Counted from the stretch's first letter, positions 44,325 to 53,246 are shown. The stretch is 64,000 bases of DNA from Flavobacteriales bacterium (GCA_016703105.1 JADJCS010000008.1:124001-188000); one strand, 5' to 3'. Notes: generated from the letters alone by a model not told the origin. Numbers and translations are program-made.

Positions 44325-44396
44325 GGCAGGAGCAAGGGCAGGGGCAAGTATGCGTTGCCTCCTACCCTTGCTCCTGTACCTGCCCCTGCTCCTGCC
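44325..44396 (-). terminator. Long imperfect inverted repeat after the TerB-DnaJ gene
   Basis: GGCAGGAGCAAGGGCAGG at 44325-44342 pairs with the complement at 44379-44396 with one mismatch; the arm ends exactly at the stop codon of the TerB-DnaJ gene. As RNA it would fold directly after that stop, as a terminator or transcript-protecting hairpin. The arms are made of a repeated GGCAGGAGCA-type unit. Confidence 0.55.
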
Positions 44397-45151
44397 TAGT
44401 TGATCCCCCTCGCCTTCCGCACCTGCTCCCAGGCGTCCTGCACCTTCTTGAACTTCTCTGCGGCGGAGCGTTGCACCTCCTCGCCGAGGTGGCCCACTTT
44501 ATCGGGGTGGTGCTTCATGGCCGCACGGCGGTAGGCCTTCTTCACCTCTTCATCGCTGGCCTTGGGATCGACCTCCAGGATCTGGTAGGCACGGTCGGGT
44601 GTGGCGCGGCCGAACATGGCGCTGAGGGAGGCCAGATCCTTCTCGCTGACATAGAGGTAGTGCGCGATGCGCCGCACCATCTCGATCTCTGAAGGGGCCA
44701 CGCTGCCATCCGCATGCGCCAGACCGATAAGGAAGTGCAGCAATTGCAGACGCGCGGAATGTGGCATGTGGCCACGCACCTGTTCGCACACTTGCTGTAG
44801 CGGGATCTCCTGATTGAGCGCATCGCGCAGCATGAGGATCATCTGCTGGGCGTTGGGCTCGCCGAACTGCTTGCGGAAGAAAGAGCGCGCGAGGTCCAGT
44901 TCGGCCTTGGTGACGCGGCCATCCGCCCGCATCATGGCGGCGCTCAGCACGACCAAGCTCAGAGCCAGGTCACCTTGTGTGGTTTGGCCCTGTCCAGCGC
45001 TGCCGCGTGGAGGCGGGATCGCGCGTTGACCGGTCGTAGTTGTTCCGCTCACACCATCCACCAAGGCACCGATGGCGAAACCCAAGATCCCGCCGATCGG
45101 CCCACCGAAGGCCCAGCCCAATCCACCTGCGATCCACTTGCTGTAGCTCAT
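44396..45151 (-). CDS. TerB-like domain plus DnaJ domain protein (DjlA-like)
   Basis: 251 residues. A glycine-rich membrane-associated N-terminus (GGLGWAFGGPIGGILGFAIG), a TerB-fold middle (SLVVLSAAMMRADGRVTKAE; HFLIGLAHADGSVAPSEIEM), and a C-terminal J domain (AYQILEVDPKASDEEVKKAY) with the HPD loop (MKHHPDKVG), so it should stimulate an Hsp70 ATPase. This is the DjlA layout, which in E. coli is inner-membrane anchored. It begins five bases after the stop of the second TPM-domain gene, so it is the last gene of that operon. Confidence 0.88.
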   Translation of the reverse strand: MSYSKWIAGGLGWAFGGPIGGILGFAIGALVDGVSGTTTTGQRAIPPPRGSAGQGQTTQGDLALSLVVLSAAMMRADGRVTKAELDLARSFFRKQFGEPNAQQMILMLRDALNQEIPLQQVCEQVRGHMPHSARLQLLHFLIGLAHADGSVAPSEIEMVRRIAHYLYVSEKDLASLSAMFGRATPDRAYQILEVDPKASDEEVKKAYRRAAMKHHPDKVGHLGEEVQRSAAEKFKKVQDAWEQVRKARGIN

Positions 45152-45156
45152 GCCTT

Positions 45157-45960
45157 CTACCAGCTACCACCGGCTCCGCCGCCGCCGAAACTGCCGCCAC
45201 CAAAGCCACCGAAGCCACCGCCTCCTCCTCCAAAACCGCCGCCACCACTAAAGCCTCCCCAACTTCCACGATGCGACCGGTTCGCCTGGCTCAATAGCCA
45301 CCACGCGGTGAAGAGATCCACGCCGTTCGTCCGCGCATAGCGCTTGGCTTTGTTGCGCTGGCTGATGCCGATGAAGATGAGTACCAGCAGCACCATGATG
45401 ATCACCGGCCAGGGGAATTTCTTCTTGCCGTAGCTCTTGTGATCGAACTCGCCTTTCGCCAGCGACATCAACACGTCCGTGCCGTGGTCCAGACCACTGT
45501 AATAAGCTCCATCGCGGAAGCGCGGCAGGATCTCGTTCTCCACGATGTTCTTCGCGGTGAGGTCGGGTATCGCGCCTTCAAGACCATAGCCTGTAGCGAT
45601 GAACACATGCCGTTGGCCCGGAGGTCCGCTCGGTTTTACGAGGAGGACGATGCCATTGTCAAAGCCCTTCGCGCCCACGCCCCAGGTCTCGCCTATCTCA
45701 AAGGCGAAGTCCGAAGGCGGCAGTCCGCACAGCGTATCCACCACGAGCACGATGATGCGGTTGCTGGTTTCCTGCGCGAAGCGCCCGAGCTTGCGATCCA
45801 GTCGTTCCACTTCATCCGCACTCAGCAGGTCCGTGAACTGCCATACCAGATGGTCCTGCTGATCGGCCGAAGGTTTCTTGGGCAAGCACGGATCCTCCTG
45901 GGCGATGATCGGCAAGGCCGCCAAAGCCAGCAGCAACATCGGTATCCGGAGAGCCTTCAT
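45157..45960 (-). CDS. TPM-domain protein with C-terminal membrane helix and glycine-rich tail
   Basis: 267 residues from ATG at 45958-45960. A signal peptide (MKALRIPMLLLALAALPIIA) is followed by a TPM domain (VWQFTDLLSADEVERLDRKL, RIIVLVVDTLCGL, GIVLLVKP, ATGYGLEGAIPD). One membrane helix (PWPVIIMVLLVLIFIGISQR) and a tail almost entirely Gly, Phe and Ser (GGFSGGGGFGGGGGGFGG) complete the protein. This is the YgcG/LemA-associated type. It overlaps the preceding TPM gene by four bases. The TPM fold occurs in photosystem repair factors and envelope proteins; role here unknown. Confidence 0.88.
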   Translation of the reverse strand: MKALRIPMLLLALAALPIIAQEDPCLPKKPSADQQDHLVWQFTDLLSADEVERLDRKLGRFAQETSNRIIVLVVDTLCGLPPSDFAFEIGETWGVGAKGFDNGIVLLVKPSGPPGQRHVFIATGYGLEGAIPDLTAKNIVENEILPRFRDGAYYSGLDHGTDVLMSLAKGEFDHKSYGKKKFPWPVIIMVLLVLIFIGISQRNKAKRYARTNGVDLFTAWWLLSQANRSHRGSWGGFSGGGGFGGGGGGFGGFGGGSFGGGGAGGSW

Positions 45961-46430
45961 CGGATGCTGATGTCGTCCGAGAGTTCGTTGCTGTCGTCGC
46001 TCTTCCGGGGGAAGCGCGCTTTGAGCTTCTGGCCGATCATGCCTGCGGCCTCGCAGAGCCCGTCCGCCTGGCGGCCTGCGGCGAAATGCAAGCGCAACAC
46101 GCCGATCACGTCGGTCCAGAAGCCTTCGGGCACGATGGCGTTGATCCCCGCATCGCCGATCACGGCCACTTTGTGATCGATCACGCTCACGTAGATGATC
46201 ACGCCATTGCGGTCCCTGGTCCGGTGCATGCCGAGTTCCTCGAACACGAAGGCGGCGTGGTCCAGGACATCCTCTGGGCACAGATCTTCGAGGTGAACAC
46301 GGATCTCGCCGCTCGTGGCCATCTCCGCATCGCGGATGGCGGCCTTCACCCGGACCTTCTCATCGGGGCTCAGGAAATTCTCCGCGGCCAGATCGGGGTC
46401 GGTAGTGGTTGCTGAGGTTCGCGTGTCCAT
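45957..46430 (-). CDS. Soluble TPM-domain protein
   Basis: 157 residues. TPM fold: FLSPDEKVRVKAAIRDAEMA, TSGEIRVHLEDL, RNGVIIYVSVIDHKVAVIGD, AGINAIVPEGFW. No signal peptide or membrane helix, so cytoplasmic. It is partnered with the membrane TPM protein (four-base overlap) and, in the usual arrangement, follows lemA; here a broken glycosyltransferase lies between them. Confidence 0.85.
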   Translation of the reverse strand: MDTRTSATTTDPDLAAENFLSPDEKVRVKAAIRDAEMATSGEIRVHLEDLCPEDVLDHAAFVFEELGMHRTRDRNGVIIYVSVIDHKVAVIGDAGINAIVPEGFWTDVIGVLRLHFAAGRQADGLCEAAGMIGQKLKARFPRKSDDSNELSDDISIR

Positions 46431-46533
46431 CCGGTTCGTTGATCGCGCAGGCTTGAACCCATCGCGACAAGGGTCGCAAAGATCGCAGACCGAACGTTGC
46501 CGTCGCTCCCTGATCCGGGCGAACGGTCCCGGC

Positions 46534-46541
46534 TACATTTG
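46534..46541 (+). promoter_or_regulatory. TAnnTTTG -7 element before the broken glycosyltransferase
   Basis: TACATTTG, an exact -7 match, only six bases before ATG 46548. If active it would give a nearly leaderless transcript. No matching -33 element was seen. Confidence 0.35.
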
Positions 46542-46547
46542 AACGGC

Positions 46548-47507
46548 ATGTCCGCGCGCTCCTCGCTCACCACCTTTTTGGGCTCAAGGGGCTTTGTGGC
46601 GGTAGCGCTGGTAGCGCACTTCCTCTTCCTCTTCGCGCTCTACCGCACGCAGGGCATCATCACGGACCTGGAAGCGGAGAAATACATCGGCGCGGCTGCT
46701 GACCTGCTGAATGGCGACACGCACGATCTGCTGCACCGCTACCCCGGCTATGGCATGTACGTGCTCTTCCTGGTCCCATTCACCCTGCTCGGCGATGTGC
46801 GCCTGGCGATCATCGCGCAAGTTCTTCTGGGTCTATGGGCCGCATGGGCATTGCGTTCGCTGGTGCTGCGGCTCACGGGTTCAAAGGCCTGGGCGCAACT
46901 AGGCGGCGCCTTGCTGCTGCTGAGCTACGTGGTGCATAGCTGGACGCTCACGCTCTTCAGTGAACCGCTGATCAGCGCGCTCGGCATCGTGCTGATCGAA
47001 CGCGCGACAAGGCCGGGAGACCGATTCCCCTGGTCTGCGGTACTGCTCATGCCGGTGGTCCTGTTCGCGCGGCCGATCGGGATCCTTTTCGTCGCGCCCG
47101 TGGCGGCGTAAGCTGCGGAAGATTTCGATGGGCGCACCATCGCCGCAGCGCAGCTGGAATTAGTCCAGCAACACGGGATCTGGGTCGCGGCGAAACTTGC
47201 CGTGCAGAAGGTGCTCACCTTCTTCCACCTCACGCGGCCCTTCTTCTCCACCGCGCACAACGTGGCTTTGGTGCTGCACTACCCCATCTACCTCTTCGCG
47301 GCGATCGGCCTCTTCAAGCCGCGTTGTGCGGAACAGAACATCGTGCTAGCCGTGCTGGCGCTGCACATCGCTGTATTCTCCCTCACCTACTTGGAATGGC
47401 ACGGGCGCTTCATGGCCCCGGTCTGGCCGCTGCTGCTGATGGTCGCTACGATCGGCGGACAGCGGGCGCTGCGTGGTGATGTCCTGCCGAAGCGGGATCC
47501 TCAATGA
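46548..47507 (+). pseudogene. Disrupted membrane glycosyltransferase-like gene
   Basis: Reads from ATG 46548 (MSARSSLTTFLGSRGFVAVA) for 188 codons to TAA at 47109-47111, then stays open in the same frame to 47507. The first part has five or six membrane helices and the ArnT/PMT-like loop LEAEKYIGAAADLLNGDTHD, RYPGYGMYVLFLVPF. The second part resembles the last helices (HYPIYLFAAIGLFKPR, YLEWHGRFMAPVWPLLLMVA). Intact family members are about 400-500 residues, so the centre is missing and a stop sits at the junction (FVAPVAA-stop-AAEDFDG). It separates LemA from the TPM genes on the opposite strand. Confidence 0.7.
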
Positions 47508-47512
47508 ACACC

Positions 47513-47666
47513 GGCTGCGACCCCGCTGGGGTCGAACCCGTGGGACGATCTCATCCTAAAAGCTGCGACCCCTCCGGGGTCGGATCGTGGTCCCCATGGA
47601 CCCCGAAGGGGTCACAGCTCTAAGCACTGCACAACCGCGTTTGTCGACCCAGGATGGGTCGCAGCC
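47513..47666. repeat. Cluster of four palindromic GACCCC-N3-GGGGTC repeats
   Basis: Copies at 47513-47534, 47562-47583, 47599-47619 and 47645-47666; the first three share GACCCC-N3-GGGGTC, and the fourth is a variant with GACCC arms. The first two are preceded by GGCTGC or AGCTGC; the last two are in the opposite orientation, followed by the complement. REP-like elements of this form are common between genes of environmental Bacteroidota. They sit between a broken gene and the stop of lemA. Confidence 0.75.
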
Positions 47667-47727
47667 AGTGCTGGTCTTCAGAGCCCAGTCATCGAGGCAA
47701 GCGCTTCGGCACTTCTCAACCGCGCGC

Positions 47728-48315
47728 TTACTTGAATGAAATATCCGGCGCGTTCTCCGTGCCTTCCTGCGCTTCGAAATAGCCCTTCTCGGTGAAGCCG
47801 AACATGCCCGCCAGCATATTGCCGGGGAAGCGCTTGATGCGCGTGTTATAGTTCCGGGCCACTTCGTTGAACTTGCGCCGCTCCACGCCGATCCGGTTCT
47901 CCATGCCCTCGTATTGCGCCTGGAAATCCTGGAAGCCTTTCACGGCCTTCAGCTCCGGGTAGCGCTCCACAACCACCATCAACCGTGACAATGCACCGCT
48001 GAACTGGTCCTGGTTCTGCTGGAACTGCGTGATCTGCTCCTGGCTCAGGTTGCTGGGATCCACATTCACGCTCGTGGCCTTGGCGCGTGCCTCCACCACC
48101 TGGGTCAGCGTCTCCTTCTCGAAGTCGGCGGCGCCTTTCACGATCTCCACCAGGTTCTTGGTCTTGTCCGCGCGGAGCTGGTAGGCGTTCTCCACGTTGC
48201 TCCATTGCTGGGTCACGCTCTCGCCGAGGCCTACGCTGCCGTTGTAGAAACCGATGGCCCAGAAGACCACCAGGGCCAGCAAACCGAGACCGATAAAGAG
48301 GGGAAGACGTTTCAT
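47728..48315 (-). CDS. lemA: LemA family protein
   Basis: 195 residues from ATG at 48313-48315 (MKRLPLFIGLGLLALVVFWA); the frame opens seven codons earlier. One N-terminal membrane helix, then the LemA helical domain: YNGSVGLGESVTQQWSNVEN, YQLRADKTKNLVEIVKG, LMVVVERYPELKAVKGFQDF, ENRIGVERRKFNEVARNYN and RFPGNMLAGMFGF. Function unknown, but the family regularly travels with TPM proteins, as here. A near TAnnTTTG match lies about 17 bases upstream. Confidence 0.93.
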   Translation of the reverse strand: MKRLPLFIGLGLLALVVFWAIGFYNGSVGLGESVTQQWSNVENAYQLRADKTKNLVEIVKGAADFEKETLTQVVEARAKATSVNVDPSNLSQEQITQFQQNQDQFSGALSRLMVVVERYPELKAVKGFQDFQAQYEGMENRIGVERRKFNEVARNYNTRIKRFPGNMLAGMFGFTEKGYFEAQEGTENAPDISFK

Positions 48316-48419
48316 GGTTCGTTCTTGTGGCCGCAAAGATGCGAAGCGCGTGGCGGACCGTTAATAGGCTGTGGCCCGCGGCGGCGGGATCGGATGAGCG
48401 GTGATAGCCCTGGACTTAA

Positions 48420-48818
48420 CTAGCGGGAAAGCCCCAAACGTCTGTAGCAGTTCTCACCTTGCAAGTATCCAGTACAAAAACCGTCATTCTCAAGGATGAC
48501 ACTAATCCCTCCTAGAGTGTCTGACAAGAGCTCTGGAAATTCTTCAAGGTCTCGATCCAAATTCAAGAAGAAGCTAGAGAATTGGAACTCTTGGGGACCG
48601 ACTTTGTGCCAACTCCCTTTCATGTCCAGCAACAAGGGCCCATTCGCCGCATACACGTGACGCTCGTAGCGACCTTCTGGTTGGAGCCATATGGTATCAG
48701 TTGTTTTCACGTAGTCCACGGCTGCGTATGTGCCATAGGCTTCCTCCTTCGGAACGTTCGGAACGTTACATGAAACTGCGACTGCAGACGCCAGAAGAAG
48801 AATTGAGTAAACGCGCAT
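48420..48818 (-). CDS. Small lipoprotein of lower GC content, unknown function
   Basis: 132 residues from ATG at 48816-48818. Lipoprotein signal MRVYSILLLASAVAVSC with lipobox AVSC (Cys17), then a short beta-rich domain (YGTYAAVDYVKTTDTIWLQP; GRYERHVY; FFLNLDRDLEEF) ending in a Cys pair region (GFCTGYLQGENCYRRL). Many A/T-ending codons make it more AT-rich than its neighbours, which suggests recent transfer. No homologue recognised. Confidence 0.65.
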   Translation of the reverse strand: MRVYSILLLASAVAVSCNVPNVPKEEAYGTYAAVDYVKTTDTIWLQPEGRYERHVYAANGPLLLDMKGSWHKVGPQEFQFSSFFLNLDRDLEEFPELLSDTLGGISVILENDGFCTGYLQGENCYRRLGLSR

Positions 48819-48881
48819 CAGAATTTGCAAAGGGTACGTGGTCCTTTCGCTGACGCTGAAGTTAGGCTTCCACGACAAAAA

Positions 48882-49820
48882 CTAGTCCCGAAAGATCGCC
48901 GTCCGCAGCGCTCCATCCGCCTCCAACCAGCCGCGGTACATGCCGCTGCAGTTGAAGTCCAGCGCCACCTGGCCATTGCGATCCACGGCGATCAGGCCGC
49001 CGTCGCCATCCAGGGGCGGCAGCTTGTCGTGCACTACGACGCGAACCGCTTCTGCAAGGGAAAGGCCCTTGTAGCTCATGAGCGCATGCACGTCGAAGGC
49101 CGCGACGGCGCGGATGAAGCTCTCGCCGTGGCCGGTGCAACTCACCGCGCAACTGGCGTCGTTGGCATAGGTGCCCGCGCCGATCAATGGGCTGTCGCCG
49201 ATGCGCATCCAACGCTTGTTCGTCATCCCGCCTGTGCTGGTGGCCGCCGCGAGATGGCCTTGCGCATCCAGTGCAACAGCGCCCACGGTCCCGTACTTGT
49301 GCTCGCCGTCGCTGTGATCCAGTTGGACGGCATCGGTGCCTTTCGTCTTCTGCCACTGATCGTAGCGGAACTGATCGAAGAAGTACTGATCGTCCTCCAG
49401 CAGGATCTTCTCCCGGTGCGCGAACTCGAAAGCGCCCGGCCCGCTGATCAGCACGTGCGGAGTCTTGTCCATCACGCGCCGCGCGAGGGTCACGGGATTC
49501 TTCACGTTGTGTACGCAGGCCACGGCACCGGCCCTCAGGTCGGCGCCGTTCATGATGGAAGCGTCCATCTCGTGCTGGCCATCGGCATTGAACACCGCCC
49601 CGCGCCCGGCATTGAAGAGCGGATGATCCTCCAGGCTACGCACCGAGGCTTCGACCGCATCGAGTGCGGAGCCACCTTCCTCCAACACCGTCTTTCCCTT
49701 CCGCAGCGCTTCTTCCAGCGCACCGCGGTAGGCCTTTTCACGGTCCGGGGTCATCTCCGAAGGTGAAATGGTACCGGCGCCTCCGTGGATGGCGAGCGCG
49801 AAGCGGGGCTTATCGGACAT
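48882..49820 (-). CDS. Isoaspartyl peptidase / L-asparaginase (Ntn-hydrolase)
   Basis: 312 residues. ALAIHGGAGTI at the N-terminus, SALDAVEASVRSLEDHPLFN, and the autoprocessing site GTVGAVALD, where Thr178 becomes the new N-terminal nucleophile. Downstream it has GGMTNKRWMRIGDSPLIGAG and GTYANDASCAVSCTGHGE, all family hallmarks. Removes isoaspartyl residues from peptides or hydrolyses asparagine. No signal peptide seen, so cytoplasmic. It is one base downstream of the PAP2 gene on the same strand, suggesting an operon. Confidence 0.93.
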   Translation of the reverse strand: MSDKPRFALAIHGGAGTISPSEMTPDREKAYRGALEEALRKGKTVLEEGGSALDAVEASVRSLEDHPLFNAGRGAVFNADGQHEMDASIMNGADLRAGAVACVHNVKNPVTLARRVMDKTPHVLISGPGAFEFAHREKILLEDDQYFFDQFRYDQWQKTKGTDAVQLDHSDGEHKYGTVGAVALDAQGHLAAATSTGGMTNKRWMRIGDSPLIGAGTYANDASCAVSCTGHGESFIRAVAAFDVHALMSYKGLSLAEAVRVVVHDKLPPLDGDGGLIAVDRNGQVALDFNCSGMYRGWLEADGALRTAIFRD

Positions 49821-49821
49821 T

Positions 49822-50580
49822 TCAGTTCAAGTTCTCGGGGCGGTGAAAGTAGGGGACCACGAAGCCGGTCACGGCACCTGCGAGGCAACCTACCAACACA
49901 TCGCTGGGGAAATGCTTGCCGGCACGCACGCGCAGCCAGCTCATCGCCAGCGGCACTGCCACCGCACCGGCCCAGACGGCAGCACGAACGCCTGCATCCG
50001 CTTGCGATCGGTCGATCAGCATCGCGGAGGAAACGCACAAGGCCGATGTGTTGGCCGCATGGCCGCTCCAGAAGGAGAGATAGGCCTCGCGCTCGCGCTT
50101 GATCGATTCGGGAACATCGGGGTTGAAGACATAGGGCCGCGGCCGGTGCACCAAGGCTTTCGTCATTCCGGTCAAGCCGGCGGAGAGCAGGAAGCTCTCC
50201 CCTACCAAGGCCATCGGAACACCGGGTTCATCGTTCGCATAGGCCAGGACCGGCCCGGCGAGCGAGAGCGCCATGGTGGAATAGAACACGATGTTGCTTG
50301 TGCGGTGTGCCCTTGGCGACCAGTTGAACGCCGCGACGCGATCAAATGCGGGGATGCTTGTGCGATCGGTGTGGCGGTGGCGCTCGAACAGTTCATCGCT
50401 TCGATCCGGTACGAGGAAGCTCCCGGCGTTCAACGCGAGACCCGCACCCACCCAAGCGGCCTCCCGTCCTCCCTTCAGCTCAAAGGGTTGCTGGGCGAGC
50501 GTGATGCTATGGGCCAGAAGAATGCCCGCAAATAGAACGGCCCGGAGCATTGCCCCGGGCCGTTCCAATGCGATAGGCAT
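49822..50580 (-). CDS. PAP2-family membrane phosphatase
   Basis: 252 residues from ATG at 50578-50580; ATG 50550 gives a tighter signal peptide (MLRAVLFAGILLAHSITLAQ). The three PAP2 motifs are intact: K141-x6-RP (148-149), SGH at 172-174 (WSGHAAN) and R217-x5-H223-x3-D227. Membrane helices around 90-115, 120-140, 170-190 and 198-215. Substrate (undecaprenyl or lipid phosphate) is not decidable. It starts five bases after the stop of the DUF4920 gene. Confidence 0.88.
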   Translation of the reverse strand: MPIALERPGAMLRAVLFAGILLAHSITLAQQPFELKGGREAAWVGAGLALNAGSFLVPDRSDELFERHRHTDRTSIPAFDRVAAFNWSPRAHRTSNIVFYSTMALSLAGPVLAYANDEPGVPMALVGESFLLSAGLTGMTKALVHRPRPYVFNPDVPESIKREREAYLSFWSGHAANTSALCVSSAMLIDRSQADAGVRAAVWAGAVAVPLAMSWLRVRAGKHFPSDVLVGCLAGAVTGFVVPYFHRPENLN

Positions 50581-50584
50581 TGCC

Positions 50585-51082
50585 CTAGTCGCCGATCAAC
50601 ACACCGTCCGCCAGGAAGGTGATCTCGGTGCGCGGCTCGGTGATCTGTGCGATCTCTTCCTTGGTCTTGCCGGCATCCTCCGCGTAGTGTTGCAGGGTCG
50701 CCACGTCGATCGTCTCCTTGGTGGCGACGCCGTTCAGGATAGCGGTTTTCCCTTCCAGCCCTTCCGTAGGCACGAAGAAGGCATAGTCCAGGAACTTGAC
50801 CTTCATCACCTCTTTGTTCGGAAGCTGCACATCCATCCAGCAGCCCTTCTTCTGGCAGCTGGTGATGATCGGGACGACCACCTTGCCTTCGAACTTTTCC
50901 TTCACCTGCATGCTCTTGGCGAAGTCGGAGGTGCTGATAGCGCCATCGGGCGTGATCTTGGCACCGTAGTTCTGCATCGGCACGGGTGCGCCGGACGCGT
51001 TGCGGGCAGGGGTTTGAGCGTTCGCGGTGGTGCATGCGAAGGCGAGCAACGCGGTGCAACTGAGGGCAAGGACTTTGTTCAT
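50585..51082 (-). CDS. DUF4920 domain protein, secreted
   Basis: 165 residues from ATG at 51080-51082. Signal peptide MNKVLALSCTALLAFACTTA (possible lipobox LLAFAC). Domain marked by VPIITSCQKKGCWMDVQLPN (a CxxxxC-W motif, possibly metal binding), VKFLDYAFFVPTEGLEGKTA and ILNGVATKETIDVATLQHYA. DUF4920 is a small beta-rich domain common in Bacteroidota and of unknown function. Upstream begins the G/C-only block, so its promoter cannot be judged. Confidence 0.88.
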   Translation of the reverse strand: MNKVLALSCTALLAFACTTANAQTPARNASGAPVPMQNYGAKITPDGAISTSDFAKSMQVKEKFEGKVVVPIITSCQKKGCWMDVQLPNKEVMKVKFLDYAFFVPTEGLEGKTAILNGVATKETIDVATLQHYAEDAGKTKEEIAQITEPRTEITFLADGVLIGD

Positions 51083-52789
51083 TGGGTAGGCGCCGCAGGC
51101 CCGGCGTAGGCGTTGGAATGGGTGGGCAAAGATCGGGTTTCTTTTCACTGGGACCGAAGACCGTACAAATGACGCCTCTTCCCAGCGGATCGGCGCCTTG
51201 ACAAGATCCGGGCCGGAGCTTAGTTCGACCGAAGCACTGGCAGGACCGTGCCCTCCCTTGCTGCTGGTGGCGGGCAGGGGGGGGGGGCGGGCGGCGGGCG
51301 GGGGGGGCCAGCCGGGGGCGCCCGGCGCCGCCGGCGGCCGCGGGGGCCCGGGGCGGCGGGGGCAGCGGGGGGGGCCCCCCCCCCGCCCCCACGGGGCCCC
51401 GCGGCCCTCCCCCCCCCCCCCCCCCCCCCAACCCCCCCCGCGGCCCGGGGTGGGGGGGGGGGGGCGCCCCCCCCCCCCCTCCTCTCCCTCCTGCCCTCCT
51501 GTGGCCGGGGGGGGGGGGGGGGGGGGGGAGGGGGGGCCCCCCCCGGCTTTTCCGCTTGTCGCGCCCGGCGGGCCCCGCCGCCCCCCTCTCCTTCCACACC
51601 CCGCGGGGGGGGGCGCGCGCGGCGGGGGGGCGGCCCGGCCCCCGGGGGCGGCGGGGGGGGGGGGGCGCTCGCCGCCCGGCGGACGGGGGGCTGGCCCCCT
51701 GGGCCCCGGCCGCCGCCGGGCCCCCGGGCGGGGGCCGGGGGCGGGGTTGCCGGGCCCCCCCCGTGGGAGCCCCGGCCGCCCGGGGGGCCCCGCGGGGCGC
51801 CGGCGGGGGGCCACCGGGGTGGCCCCGCGGGCCCCCCGGGGAGCCCCCGGAGCCCGCCCCAACCCGGGGGCCTCCCAGCGCCCCCCCCCCGAAGGGCGGG
51901 CCGTCCCGCGTTCCGGGGGGGGGGGGGCTTTGCGCGGGGGGTTTTGCGGCGGGGGCCCTGGCCCCGGGGGGCCTTCCCCGGGGGGCTCCGCGGGGGCCCG
52001 CCCCCGGGGGGGGCCCCCGGCGGCCCCGGGCCGGGCGGCCCCGGGGCCCCCCGTCCCCCGGGGGGGGGGCCCCTTCGGCCGGGCTCGCGGGGGGGGGGGG
52101 GGCCGGGGGGGGGGGGCGCGGGGGAGGGGGGGGGGGGGTCCGGGGGACGGCGCCTTCCCCCCCGCCGAGCCGCTCCCCCCCCCCCCCCGCCCTCCCCCCC
52201 CCGCGCCCCCGCCCCGCCCCCTCTCTCGGGCGGGGTCGGGCCTCGCGGGCCCTCCCCCGCCCCCCTGCCCCCCCGTTTGTGGCGCCCCCCGGCCCCCGGG
52301 GGGGGCGGGGTGGCCCCCCCGGGCCGGCCGGGGGGGCCCCCGGGCGGCGGGGGTTTTGGGGGGGGGGGGGGGATGGCCTGCCCGGGGAGGGGGGCGCCCC
52401 GGGGGGGGAGGGGGCCGCGGGGGGGGGCGGGGCCCCGGCCGGGGCCGGGCCGCGGGGGGGCGGGGCCCCCGCCCCCGGGGGGGGGGGGGGAGGGGGGCGG
52501 GGGGTGCGGGGGGCCCCGCGGTGCCCGCCCCCGCCCGGGCCGCGGGCTTCCGGCGTCCGGGCGGCGGCGGCGGGCGGGGGACCGGGGGGGGCGAGGGGCC
52601 GGGGCGGAAGCGGCCGGGGGGCGTGGGGGCCCGCGGGGGCCCCGGGGGCCCCCGGGGCGGGGGGGCGGGGCCCCTCCGCGCCGGGCGGGGAACGCCCGGG
52701 GCGGGGGAAGGAGGGGGGGGGGGAGCGGGGGGGGGGGGGGGAGGAAGAGAAGAATGTTCGCCCTTGGAGGACCCCACCTTTGAACACCC
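51083..52789. other. G/C-only block of about 1.5 kb with long G and C runs
   Basis: From about 51,270 to 52,745 almost every base is G or C, with runs of 10-20 G or C and only scattered A or T. The first 190 bases and last 45 are normal. Long open frames (up to about 875 codons) occur on both strands, but only because stop codons need A and T. The pattern has no codon structure, so I call no gene. Likely low-quality consensus, though a real hypervariable tract cannot be ruled out without reads. Confidence 0.85.
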
Positions 52790-53206
52790 ATGCCCACCCG
52801 CCCCAAGGTCACTATCGGCCGCCTGGAATACATCGCTCTTCCCGGGTTGGGGATACCCCGTGTGCAAGCCAAGATCGATACCGGAGCCTACCGCAGCGCC
52901 TTGCACTACCAGCGCGTTCGCAAGAAGGAGGCGGGCGGCGCAAAGATGCTCGTGGTCACCTTCCAGATGGGTGGCAAGCGCACTACGAAACTCTTCCGCA
53001 ACTACAAGCGGGTCACGGTAAAGAGCAGCACGGGACAGACCACGCGGCGCTACCTGATCAGTACCCGCGTTCGTCTGGGCGGTGTGGCCGTTCGCACGCA
53101 GTTCACCCTCTTCGATCGCAGCGACATGAAGTACCAGGTGCTGCTGGGGCGGAAGTTCCTGCGGGGGCGGTTCGTGGTGGATGTGGGCGCGAAGGATGTG
53201 CTGTGA
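52790..53206 (+). CDS. RimB-like ATP-dependent zinc protease family (retropepsin-like) protein
   Basis: 138 residues. It has the family start (VTIGRLEYIALPGLGIPRVQ), the catalytic-type AKIDTGAYRSALH motif (retropepsin-like DTGA), NYKRVTVKSSTGQTTRRYLI, and TLFDRSDMKYQVLLGRKFLR near the end. Members are linked genetically to RimK, which adds glutamates to ribosomal protein S6 or other C-termini; RimB is the proteolytic partner. A rimK gene lies at 57917-58789, 4.7 kb away. Cytoplasmic. It is just downstream of the G/C-only block, so its upstream region may be unreliable. Confidence 0.83.
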   Translation: MPTRPKVTIGRLEYIALPGLGIPRVQAKIDTGAYRSALHYQRVRKKEAGGAKMLVVTFQMGGKRTTKLFRNYKRVTVKSSTGQTTRRYLISTRVRLGGVAVRTQFTLFDRSDMKYQVLLGRKFLRGRFVVDVGAKDVL

Positions 53207-53246
53207 GCGCAACGCGCCTAAGGCCGGTGGCGCAAGTTCAATTCCT

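Noticed and set aside
47513..47666. tRNA-like look of GGGTCGAACCCG near 47530
   Set aside because: No cloverleaf or anticodon arm can be drawn around it; it is part of a palindromic repeat.
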